This document shows positions 1 through 12,400 of a stretch of DNA of 64,000 bases, one piece after another; the first letter of the stretch is position 1; the number at the start of each line of letters is the position of its first letter. The stretch covers positions 3,720,001 to 3,784,000 of the forward strand of contig JAZGTN010000037.1 of the NCBI GenBank assembly GCA_037783415.1. Direction: 5' to 3'. Position numbers and translations under genes: made by a program. Below the pieces are notes generated by a model, which worked only from the letters and a program-made list of their open reading frames with translations, ran no database searches and was not told where the DNA came from. The DNA comes from Leptasterias polaris (taxonomy: Eukaryota > Echinodermata > Asteroidea > Forcipulatida > Asteriidae).

Positions 1-403
1 TTGGGACTGGCTCCCTGCTAATTTGCTCATAGTGCTGCGTTATTTTTTCCATTGGTCTTAGAAATAGAGCCCTGCACTGAATGATCAAAACAGACAATGG
101 ACTGATGGACATTGGTGGTTAATAATTCTATTCGTGAACAGTGCAAGACATATACAAAACCATGGACCATCATTTACAACAAGATGAATCCAGAGATACA
201 AGCTTATTGGAAATTATACAAGGAAGAATATCGTCTAAAATTTACCTTTTAATACAAAAGGCGAAATTGCACGTTGGGGTTCATATTCAAGAAGACGAAA
301 GAAGGGATAATTGAATAGCCAAACGAAAGAATAAGTAGTTTGGTTAATACAAATAAATAAATGAATTCGAATATATGTTTCTATCTGTCATTCTTTCTTT
401 CAG
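1..403 (+). other. ACC intron, 3' part
   Basis: Intron sequence ending in the acceptor TTCTTTCTTTCAG. No gene, repeat or RNA was recognised in it. Confidence 0.7.
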
Positions 404-3400
404 TCCTCGGGTGCTTCCTGTACCTAAAGGCCACGTCATTGCCTGCAGAATCACAAGTGAAAACCCTGACGAGGTAAAAACTAATAATAATAATAATAAA
501 TAATAATAATAGTGGCTTCTTATATAGCGCTCAGGTCCGTCACTCAGTGACGCTCATGGCGCTTCAACATTACCCCTGGTCACTGGGCCATTTTATTTCA
601 TTCCTTAAACCATCTCAGCTCCTTTTGGAGTATACAGCCTGTGCTGCCAAGTATGTAGCGCATCAAGCTAAATCAATCACAAGAACCATATCTGCCCTCA
701 CAGGTACCCATTTTACCCCTGGGTGATGAGAAGCAATTATAGTTAAGTGTCTTGCTCAAGGACACAAGTTTCACCACCGGGACTCGAACCCACACTGCTG
801 ATCAGAAACACCAGAGCTTGGATCCGGTGCTCTTATCCGCTCGGCCACGACACGCTAACTAGACCTAGAGTTTCTCTGCCATAGGCCCAGCTTCACTTTC
901 CCCAAGCGTCAGTGAAGATTAAGTAATTCATATGAAGTGTGTACATGCACAAGCAAAAAGTGGCGTACCATGATAGGTCACTTCGGGAAAACACAAAATG
1001 GCAAATCTAGTGATACGTCATTCATACCAGTGTTGTAATCAACTCATTTTTTCTCAAGTCAAGTCAAGTCAAGTCGCAAGTCATTTTTGCTCAAGTCAAG
1101 TCAAGTCAAGTCAAGTTTCAAGTGAAATTGGCTACTCGAGTCTGACTTGAGTCCAAGTCACCGACTCGAGTCAATAAAACTGATTCATACTAATGAGTGT
1201 AATTACGAAACTATTATGTTTTAGGTTCTGAAACTTGATGAAAATGTTAACAGTTATGAGTATGTTAATAATTTGTATAAAAACCGATCTGCAAAATTTT
1301 GTGCTATTTTCACAGGTCACTTTGTGGGACCAGCGATGATATTTCAACTATGAAAATATTTTCACCATTGCAATCATAAATATTCTTTATTTGTAAACTA
1401 CATACTTGGACCCAGGACATGCTCTTATTAACGTTTTTTGTGAATTTTGTTTTTGTTTGGTTTTGATCATCAGGGTTTCAAGCCTAGTTCTGGGACTGTG
1501 ACTGAACTCAACTTCCACAGTAGCAAGAATGTTTGGGGTTACTTCAGCGTGGCAGCATCAGGCGGTTTACACGAGTTTGCCGACTCTCAGTTCGGTCATT
1601 GTTTCTCATGGGGTGAAGAGAGAGAAGACGCACGGGAGTGAGTACCATATTGCTAGTTGGTTTGAGTTTACTAAGCACAAGTAAACTTGGGAGTATAGAG
1701 ATTGACTCACTAATAGACTGTGCAAGTCTCGCACATATTCGAACTTCCGGGACCATAGTTGTCCCAACCATATGGAGTTTTACGTTGGCAAGATTTTGTT
1801 TCGTCAATTATTTTAGTTTAATGTAGTTTATAACCTAGAAAATTATACATGTTGTTGGGAATGTAATAAGTGATAAAAAAATATGAAAGTAAAACCAATC
1901 CAACAACATAACAAAGAAAACCTGAGAATTAAACTTGACCTCAGCTTCCGGTTATTGCAAAAAATTAGGAATTTTGTGCTCGCCTCCGGTCATAAAACTT
2001 ATGTAAAAGCTTGTTTTGGATACGCGATTATAATCGCCAGATGCTATAATTGCAAAGCGAACCCTTTTCATTGCAGTCTATGGTTGTTGAGGCGTCAGCA
2101 TGCATCCTCTTTAAACTGCGATACGGGTCAATTTTAAACCCGTTTGACCATCACAAATCCGCATAAGGGGTTCTAAAAAGTTAACGTCAAGAAAGCATCC
2201 TTGTCCAAGAGTTTTAATTATTTTTCAATAATAATTAACACACTTTTGTGTATTTTTTTCAAAAGCTAATACAAATTTCATCAAATTGTAATTATTTATT
2301 TTTGTTGTTCAGATTTAGTCATGAGATATAATTTAAAACAAAGATTTTATTTCAGAAATAAAAATGTTCTTCGTTTGACGTTTTTTCTCGTTCGGATACG
2401 CGCGAGACTTGCACAGTCTATAGAGTGACTAAAACCAAGGTAGCTTCCCCAGCAGTGTACCTTGTACCTTGTACCTAAGCGTTGTCCATCCACTGCAGGA
2501 TTTAGCCCTCTGTCAGACTCTTCTATGTTGTCCTTACCTCAGCCGTTCTGGTCTAGGTCTTCCCTGTGATCTATCTGATTATTGAGAGTGACTCACTGAG
2601 AGATATTCCGGCGGTCCGGCAATGGACCAGTCCATGTGGGCTGCTGGAATACTTAACTGATTCAATTAGAACATTCCTATAAACCATTCTTACTTTTCAG
2701 AGGAGTTCCAATTTGAGTGTTTACTCATGACTGAGAGAGTCATTGCACTAGACATTTGTAGTGTAGTCAAACAAAGAACACACAGGGCGCAGAAGTAACT
2801 GGTTGTATGAATGCTTTCATGTTGATGTAAACACAATCCAAGATGGCGTAAAAACCCCAGACTTTCAATCTAACAATGATCTAACTTCCATTTAACCTAG
2901 GACACAACAACATTATTAAACAATTTACTCACAAATGATTTCATGTCGTCATGTTTGCTTTTTTTTTCTTCTCCTCAGAAACATGGTAGTGGCGTTGAAG
3001 GAGTTGTCAATCAGAGGTGATTTCAGAACCACCAATGAGTACCTTGTCATGCTTCTTGAGACCAAGAATTTCCAGAACAACGAGTTTGACACCGCCTGGT
3101 TGGACGCACTCATCTCAGAGAAAGTCCAGGTATGAACCGAAGGGAGTTAGCTGTTAACAAAGATTGGCTTGTTTCACTGGAAATGGGATTTTCAAAGACG
3201 TATAATTTACAAATAACCTTTAGAAGAATTATTCTTTTGTTGAAATTGTGGCTGATGTTTTTCAGAAAGGAAGATGGTTATAGTTCTGTCAAGATTTGTA
3301 TGCAAATATTTTGATTTAGTCTTCGAGAAAGACGGGTCGAAACATCAGGCCACTAACTATTTTTTCATTTATACCGTAGATCCTTTTGGTTTGGTAAGCA

Positions 3401-6400
3401 GTTTGCAACAGCTAATTATATTATCTCAAATATTTCCCTCAAAAGTTCTGCGCCTAATTTAATTGCTTTTCTTAGCATGGCATTCTTAGCTTACAGTCGC
3501 TTCTCTTTGCTTACATGGTAGGCGCTGAATTTCTGCGCTAGCTGTGTAAGCAAAGAACGGGTAGTAGAGTGATGAACACAACAAGCACAGGCAATCATTT
3601 CTTGCTGAGAGTAGCACTGTTCATAACGTTGAAACCATATCAATGGCTCTTCTCAGAGCCAACACTCCTTCCAAGAGAGATTTACACATGGTTGCCCTCG
3701 CAAGTATTACTAGAAAAATTGTCACTTCTTTTTATCCACTTCATGCAGAGCATCAAACATCACACAATGTTTTAATAATAATAATAATAATAATAATACT
3801 AATAATACCAGACAATTATATAGTGCATAATGCCGGAATCACTAAACAACTCTACAACTGGTCACCAACCCATGGGAAACGTAGACGAGGTCGCTCGAGG
3901 ACAACATGGAAAAATGTAATCCAGAGGGACCTCTCCAGACTAGGCATTGGGTGGTCTGTGGAGGAGGCAGAAGTGGCAGCTCAAGACCGGTCTATTTGGA
4001 AACTTCTCACCAGTCAGGCAGCCGGTGCAGAAATGCATGATGCTAACCGATGATGATGATGATAATGCCGGAGCCTCTATGCGCAACACAAAACAAAGAA
4101 ATGAATTATATGAAGCAATTTATTACAAAAATATAGACTCAAACAAGTGTCTTTAAAAGCCCCTTAAAAATCAGAACAGAGTCAGCTCGACGAATATGAA
4201 CTGGTTATTGTGAGTCATTCCATATTGAAGGTGCAATAAAGTTGAAGGCTCTTTGACCATAGAATTTTGTAGAAACAGTAGTTTGCGTCAGTAAGGATTG
4301 GCCAGCAGAATAAAGAGGACAAACGGGAATATTTTGTGCAGATAGTGAGGATATTTAACTACTGATGAATAAGATCACATTTCAGATGGACCCTTTTCTT
4401 GTTTGGGTCATCGCTGTTTTCTTGTTTTGTTCATGTTCAGGTGGACAAACCAAACACAATCCTAGGGGTGATCTGCGGAAGTCTTCACATCGCTGATTCC
4501 TCAATCAAAGAGAGTTTCTCCAACTACCAGACCTCACTAGAAAGGTAACAATATTATGTCACTGCTAAAACCGCAATGATTGTTTTAGGGGGTTCTTGGT
4601 TGCAATATAATTTCAATACCAAATTTTTTCCCTCTTTTTAAAATTTTCCTTTATTGTGTGTTTTATGTTTATGTACTGCTTCGTATCCTGTGATCTGTTT
4701 GAATGTTAAGCAGTGCTTTTTTCTTGGCTTTTTACTTTCTTAAAACACTTTTGAGTTAATTTTTGATGTAGGGCGCTATATAAGTGTGACCCTTGTTTGT
4801 TTTGAGTCAAGAGATGCTGTTTTATTCTGGAATCTGTGAATAGACCGATCCATTAAGCCCCGCCTCCTTACGAGTTGACCAATCACAGCCGCGAAACCCG
4901 ATCACCATTAGTGCAAAGATCACCAAACGGCTCAAATGGTGATCAGATTTCGCGGTTGTGATTGGTCAATGAGAAATGGGCGTGGCTTAATGGATCGGTG
5001 AATTGGTGGGGACAGGAAATCACTTTACATTGAGTCCTTGCACCAATATCAGAATTGCATTTATTAATATTTAAGAAGTTGAATTCCACACATTGGTTTT
5101 GTGTTTCAATCCAATCTTATGTGTGAGACTAAGATGCAAGTAAGTTAGGGAAACTATTGTAGGCCCCGTGTTTTGACCCAAGCAGAGTCTTTCTCAAAGG
5201 CCAAATGCAACACATTCATTTCATTCATCCCGTGGCCGTCTCGCTGGTCGTTGGGGTGGGCCATGATGGATGCATCTGCTGTCAGGGATCGCCAAAGCTC
5301 TCTATCCTCTGTCATACGTACGAGGTCGGCAATGTTTTTCCTCTGTCCAGTCTTGGATGTTGGCAGACCAGGACTTCCTTTGTCTGCCTCTCCGGTGCTT
5401 GCCCTCGACTGTTCCTTGGAGGATGGTTTTGGACAGGGAGTCGTGGCAAGACACATGAATGCTCTAGGCGAGCTGGTATGGTCACGTGTCCCATCACAAC
5501 ACACATACAAGTATACTAGTGTAACAGTCAGAAGGAATGAAGTGAAAAGTGAGGAGCAGCATGCAGTCAGTAAAAGCATGAAATTTAATTGTTCCACAAT
5601 GCAATGCACCAAAAACCAATGTTCTACCAACCCTTTACACTTGGATTGCCCATTACAGAGGACAAGTGCTACCGGCCAACGTGTTGAGCAACACAAGGGA
5701 AGTAGAGATGATCTACGAGGGCTACAAGTACGTCATCCATGTGACGAGACAAGGACCAAGCAGCTACTTCCTTTGTCTGAACAAATCCACCTTAGAGGTC
5801 GACGTCCATCGTATGACGGACGGAGGAATGCTGGTGTCGTTTGATGGAAGTAGCTATACTTCATACTTCAAGGAACAGATTGACAGGTAGGCTACTCTGC
5901 TTGTTACCCCTGCTTGTACCCCTACCTGAACCAACCCTAAAGGAGGGACTCTAAGGTCTAACCCTGATCCTAACCCCAACCCTACCCCAGGCCCACCACC
6001 AATTTCTTAGCCCAACTCTACTTATTACCAGTGTTATTGACTCGAGTCAGTGACTTGGACTCGAGTCAGACTCGAGTCGCCAATTTCATTGACTTGCGAC
6101 TTGACTTGACTTGAGCAAAAATGACTCGTGACTTGACTTGACTTGACTTGAGCAAATATGACTTGCGACTTGACTTGACTTGAGAAAAAATTACTTGGTT
6201 ACAACACTGCTTAGTACCCTAACCCCATCTGATACCCTTAACCTTATTGAACTCTCCCTAAATTGTTATCGTTCATCATCTTTATCTTTTCCATCCCTAG
6301 TTACCGTATCACCATCGGCAACCAGACATGTGTCTTTGAGAAGGAGAATGACCCGTCCATCTTGAGGTCCTCCTCGGCAGGGAAGCTCATCCAGTACCTC

Positions 6401-9400
6401 GTGGAGGACGGAGGTCACGTCTTCAGTGATCAAGCCTACGCTGAGATTGAGGTCATGAAGATGGTCATGAGTCTACGAGTTCCAGAAAGTGGATGGTAGG
6501 AACTTGGTTGTCTCTAAAGGGCAACTGGGAGACGCGACCCTGCTTGACCTGATCACTTGACCTGATCACTTGACCTGTTCCCATATCCAACTCCACTTTT
6601 GGCCTTGTTGGATACGGGATGCAGAAGCGCTATATTTTTCCATAGGCCCACTCGTGCTTGTGTGATAACTAAAAATGTTACTCTGTTGGGGCCCTTTGCT
6701 TGATACGGAACGCACCTCCGCACAATGTGCCATTCAGGGAGCCAGTAACAAACAATGTACATTACATGGTGTTTTGGCTGGTATTCTGTTTCTACTAAGC
6801 AAGATTTTAGTGCTTAGATAGATTTATAAAGTTGGGCCCTGACCTTTGTTGTTGAGGTAAAACAAGGTCGCTGCTACCATTTGCCTTTTAGTTAACAGTG
6901 TACCGCTAATTTAGACCTTTGAATTTTGAATTTTGAAATATACCATAGACTCTCCAAAAGAAACTGTGTTTATAAGTAAAAGTTTTTTACTAATGCACAC
7001 AAGTAAATCTGTAATCATTAACATACATGTTATGCCATTTTATTGCCTACAGTGTTCACTTTGTTAAGCGTCCCGGTGCGGTCTTGGATCAAGGAAGTGT
7101 AGTGGCTAAACTAGAACTGGACGATCCAACGAGAGTCAACAAGGTACAGCTCTCTTTATTATCCTTTTTGAGATATGGTGGACACTATAGGAGTACACTG
7201 TTTGGTTTGGGTGTATACAAACAAATTTACTCAAACCAAGTGTTGGAGTCAAGACCTGAAAGTCCGAAACCAAGACCTGAAAATCGGAGACCAAGACCTT
7301 GCTGTCCGAGACGGAGACCGAGACCTATATGTGCGTGCTGTGTAGATGCTTTCACTAAAAATTGAAGGCTGGCATAGGCTGGTCGGACTGTATGAGAGTT
7401 AGCTGTGTACTGTGTAGATGCTTTCACCACATGATACCATGCTGCAGGCTGGTACAGTTTATCTATCCTTCAAAACCACACAGCTGGGTGATGTTGAATG
7501 CTTTGGACTACTGTTTAGGTTTGTAAGTCTTGCTTTTGGTTGCTTGCCCTGTAGATTCCTGTAGATTCTTCAATTATACAAATGTATTTATATCAAATAT
7601 GATTCCAGGCCCAGGTATTTGAGGGGGATCTACCCATAAGGCAATCAGCACAATTCCAGGGACTCAATCAGAATCAGATATTCCGCAAGTCGAGGGAAGT
7701 TCTGGAGAACATCATGAACGGATTCTGTCTACCAGAGCCTCACTTCTCCAAGAAGGTAAATACAATGATGGATCGTTTAATCAAAACTGTTATACAATTT
7801 CCTCCCAAGTCTGCATCTCACCAGAATCTCGGATGTTTACCTGAACACTTTAAAATCCCTAACGAACCAACCTTGGTTTGTCTTGAGTTTGATAGATCCA
7901 CCTCTGCACAGAGAACCCATCCGTTCTTGGCTTGGAGTAGGGCATTAAAATCTTATCAGAGTTCAGGATAGTTCTACACCTAAATAAAACTAATAATAAA
8001 TTCTGAGTTGAACAAAGAAAAATTGACTAGAGTGGGATTTGTGCTTCTGATAGCGGGTTCATTAGGACTGTATGGGAGTATATGCTCCTTTAATAGTTGC
8101 CCGGTTTCCCTATAGGTGGCTTTAGAACCCCAAAGTTTGAATTTGTGTGTTGTCATTCTGTGTATTGTATTTCCGCTTTTTCAGCGACTTTTTATTGTGT
8201 AATTGATCTTGTTGATTTTACTGTAAATCATGTGCAATTCAGCTTTTAGCTGCAATGCATACTGTAAATTATGTGCAATTCAGCTTTTAGCTGCGATGCA
8301 TACTGTAAATTATGTGCAATTCAGCTTTTAGCTGCGATGCATACTGTCAATTATGTGCAATTCAGCTTTTAGCTGCGATGCATACTGTAAATTATGTGCA
8401 ATTTAGCTTTTAGCTGCGATGCATACTGTAAATCATGTGCAATTCAGCTTTTAGCTGCGATGCATGATCTTAAACCATTATGCTCTACCAACTGAGCCAT
8501 CTAGCCCCAATTTTGGCGGTCTCCCTATTTTGTAAAAAATCTTTGTTCGGGGTTGCAGTCAGAAGTCTCTCAACCTGTAACTGCCATATAGCCAGGGATC
8601 ACACCTAAGTTTACGATACAACTCGGAAAGCGGCAGCAGAGGGATCACCTATAATAATACAGGGTTGTCTACACCTATTAGTAGCTAGATCCTGGAACTT
8701 TACAACATTATTATCCCTGTTCATCAGGCATACTTAGACCATTCTTCAAACTTTCTCAACTCCCTGGGAGCTTACTACCCAAAATTGATCCTCTCAGATT
8801 CCCAAATTACACCTTGGTTAAGAGAAGCAGTTAATAATAATAATAATAATAACCAATTTTTATATAGCGCTTTTCACACCCGAAGGGCGTCCCAAAGCGC
8901 TTCCAACATTATTACCCCTGGTCACTGGGCCATTATTTCATTCCTTAAACCATCTCAGCTCCCTGGGGAGTATACGTTAGTTTATGGTTAAGTACCTTTC
9001 TGAAGAATACCTGTGTCATTACCGGGACTCGAACCCACACTCCAATGGTTAGGCCATCAAAACTTGAATTCCATGCACTAGACCGCTTGGCTACGACACC
9101 AAATAAAATATCTCCTTGCCTTGATTCCTTTCAATGCATATTTGATTCCAGATGATGGAGACTGTGGAATGCTTAATGACAGTCATCCGAGACCCCGCCC
9201 TCCCCTTGCTCGAGATGCAAGAGATGATCGCCGCCGTGTCCGGAAGACTGCCCTCGATGGTTGAGAAAGAAATCCGACGACAGCTGAACGCATATGGAAG
9301 TAACATCACGTCTGTCTTGTGTCAGTTCCCCAGCCAACAGGTAAAGGTTTTAAGAGAAAGTAGATTCATTCCCATCTACTAGTTTATACAAAACTTGCCA

Positions 9401-12400
9401 TACAACAAGTTAAACAAGGTAGAATGGTTTGTGGACATGGTGGATGACGACATCACACTAGTTTGTGTATTGAAAATAAGCCATCCAGCTCAGGGCACAA
9501 TTTTATAGAGCTGCTTAAGCAGGCATTGCTGCTTAACAAGTTTTCTGCTTAGCAAAAATGAGCTGGATACCAGTCACAAATGTTACATGTGACATGATAT
9601 TTTGGCTGGTAACCTTAATCTGGTAAGCGCAATAATGTTGTGCTTAGCTAATTTTTGTGCTTAAGCAGTTTTATGAAATTGTGCCCTGGTTCTATTTAGA
9701 ACCATTAGCTCTTCTGCAGTGTCTAACCTCCTATAGACCTTATGCACAGACGTGATCCAGCCGCCATCTTAGAGGTAAACCGATGATGAAACAATAGAAA
9801 TGCACTGATTTGTTTGCGCAGCGCACAGGATTGACCAATGAACAGCCTGCTTTTGACTTCTAGGCGAGGGCGCCCTTCCCAAATGACATCACGTGCATAA
9901 GGTCTATTGTCTGACGATTTAATAGCATCCAGTGTGATTTTGAATAAAGGAATAAAAGAGTAGGCGACAAGGTCTTAAATAAGGGAATAAAAGGGTAGCG
10001 ACGAGTTCTTAAACGGCCGTTTAAAACCTTGCAGGGTCGTGGCCGTGCGATAAAGGCCCTCGCCTTCGGCTCGGGCCTTTATCGCACGGCCACGACCCTG
10101 CCGGTTTTAAACGGCCGTTTAAGAACTCGTCGCTACCCTTTTATTCCCATTCATAAATGCCCTTTTGGTTAAAAGGCGTAATAAAGTAGGAAACTCTGTA
10201 AAAACTTATCTGTTTTCCGACGTCCTTGAGCTCTGTACGTGAGACAGTTTTCGGATATGCATTGTGCGCGTAGTAACGCACCCTCGTGTCCATGGACTAA
10301 AATGGCGCGGCGAGATCGATCTCCCCTGTGAACGGGGTTGTGGGCTAACCCGCACAAATGCTATCCGAAAACAACCGGTCTTAAACAGCTCCAGCTATGT
10401 CTTTATCAGCCGTTTAAACACCCCCACGTGACGTGCTCTCCACCAATAGGAATAGCGAAACTGTCTGGGGTATTTATGAATGACTGTTTAAAACCGGCAG
10501 AGTCATGGCCATGCGATAAAGGACCGAGCTACGATCCTGCGATGTAATGGTTTGATTAACTAACTCCATGTGACCTACAATCCTCCAATCGAATGACAAT
10601 CGAATGATGTTCTGAATGTTTGGTTGACCCTTAATGCTCTATATGTTTTCTCTTGGCAGATTGCCAATGTCGTCGACCGCCATGCTGCCACACAAAAACG
10701 CTCTGAGAGGGACGCCTTCTTTATGCACACGCAGGGCATTGTCCAGCTAGTCCAGAGGTAATTATGCAAATTAAGCTGATTATACCTGTTGCAAATTTCA
10801 GTGATTTTACTGAAGAACTTTATCATCTTCATAGAGCTGTTAAGCACACAAATTTGGTTAGTGGAGAAAAAGTTTGCTTAGCATAAATGGGTTACCAGCC
10901 AAAGTGCCATGTAATAGTTAGCGTTGCTCGTGACTGGTTCCCTGCAATATTTGCTTAGTAGATAAGACAGTGGTCTCACAAAGAGTAGCTGTCGGCCACA
11001 ATATGGGGGACAGGAACCAGTGGAGAGCAACTTTTCAGCAGAGACCTTGCCAAAATAAGCAGGTTACTCATTAACAGCTTTATACATTTAGTGATTATTT
11101 TTGTATTTAATGGTTCTATCCTATGCCACAAGGTCTTTTTCTCCGGGCCTTGTGGTTTTCATCCCTTTCAAAAAGCAAACTTTTTGATCTCTGGCTGTGC
11201 TTTGTGGTAAATTTTGGGTCGATAAGCCTGACTGGCAAAGATGGCCTTGCATGCCTGCAGCTCGAACACGCTGTAGCCACATCCTTCGCATTTCAGCTTC
11301 TCAGCTGCGAGTAAGGTTGATCAGCCTCCACAATGTTTTAATTATTTTCTAATCCCCAATTATTTATTTTTTTAAGAATATAAATGTGGCCCAGGGCTCG
11401 ATTTCACAAAGAGTTAAGATTGATCATAAGTGCAAATCCATCTTAGTTGCTAAGCGAAGTGTGATGTCACAATACAAATCACCTTAGTAATTTTAACTCA
11501 TCTTAAGATGAATCTCAGTGCTTTGTGAAATCAACCCCCCTGGTCTGTTTCTACAACTTCAGGTATCGCAATGGTATCCGCGGTCACATGAAGTCGGTTG
11601 TTCAGGATCTTCTTCGCATGTATGTGCGAGTCGAGACTAAGTTCCAGCAGGGGCCGTACGACAAGTGCGTGATGAGCTTACGGGACGAGTTCAAGTCGGA
11701 AATGGAGACGGTCGTCTGGAGTATCTTCTCTCACTCTCAGATCTCCAAGAAGAATCAACTGGTGGTGCAGATCATTGTAAGTGTTAGCGTTCCATCATGT
11801 CCATGTTCATTGCGGTGATTATTAAAGGGGCACATTGCTTTCGGATTGGGTGCTTTGGGATATCATTACGGGAAAGCTCCATTAAAGAATTTCTGAGTTT
11901 CGCCACAAAACTTGGCAGGTATACATCCTTTTCGCTGAGTGGTCCTGTTTACAATGAATTACTTGGGTCATTAAACTTAAAAGATGAGCAGGTAATCTGC
12001 CTGGGGGAGTCAGCAGCCCTACTGGTCTGTGCATGATCCATTTAACTCCACTGTTTGGAAAAGGAATTACCAGGAGATAACAGGTGTGAGTTGCCAGATG
12101 AAAAGGATGTTTCAATTTAGCCTCTTTCTCTAAGGAAACTTTCCCTTAATGTAAAAAGCATTTGTTATGAAATGAATATGGTTTGAAAGATATTTTAAAA
12201 GTAGAGTATAATGATTCACATAAATATCCCTTGAAATTGTGTGGTTTTTGTGTAATTTCATGACGGAACACGGTTCACTGTTTTGTGTGGTTTTTGCGTA
12301 ATTTCATGACGGAACACGGTTCGCTGTTTTGTAGAACCACCGTTTGTTATTGGATTCATTCACCCGTAACTTTCTTGTATATATATAACTTGTACTTGGC

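Larger units (their letters stand above)
404..3129 (+). other. ACACA: ACC: end of biotin carboxylase domain (exons 404-473, 1474-1637, 2979-3129)
   Basis: These three exons encode the C-terminal subdomain of biotin carboxylase. The peptides [27 protein letters not shown] and [19 protein letters not shown] are near-invariant in eukaryotic ACC. This part closes the ATP-grasp active site that carboxylates biotin. The second and third exons join inside a Glu codon (GA|A). The third ends in frame after EKVQ. The ATP-binding part is not in the window. Confidence 0.95.

Noticed and set aside
5173..5844. 223-codon + strand ORF over an ACC exon
   Set aside because: It reads the ACC exon 5659-5886 in the wrong frame and an antisense LINE end; the ACC frame is certain from homology.
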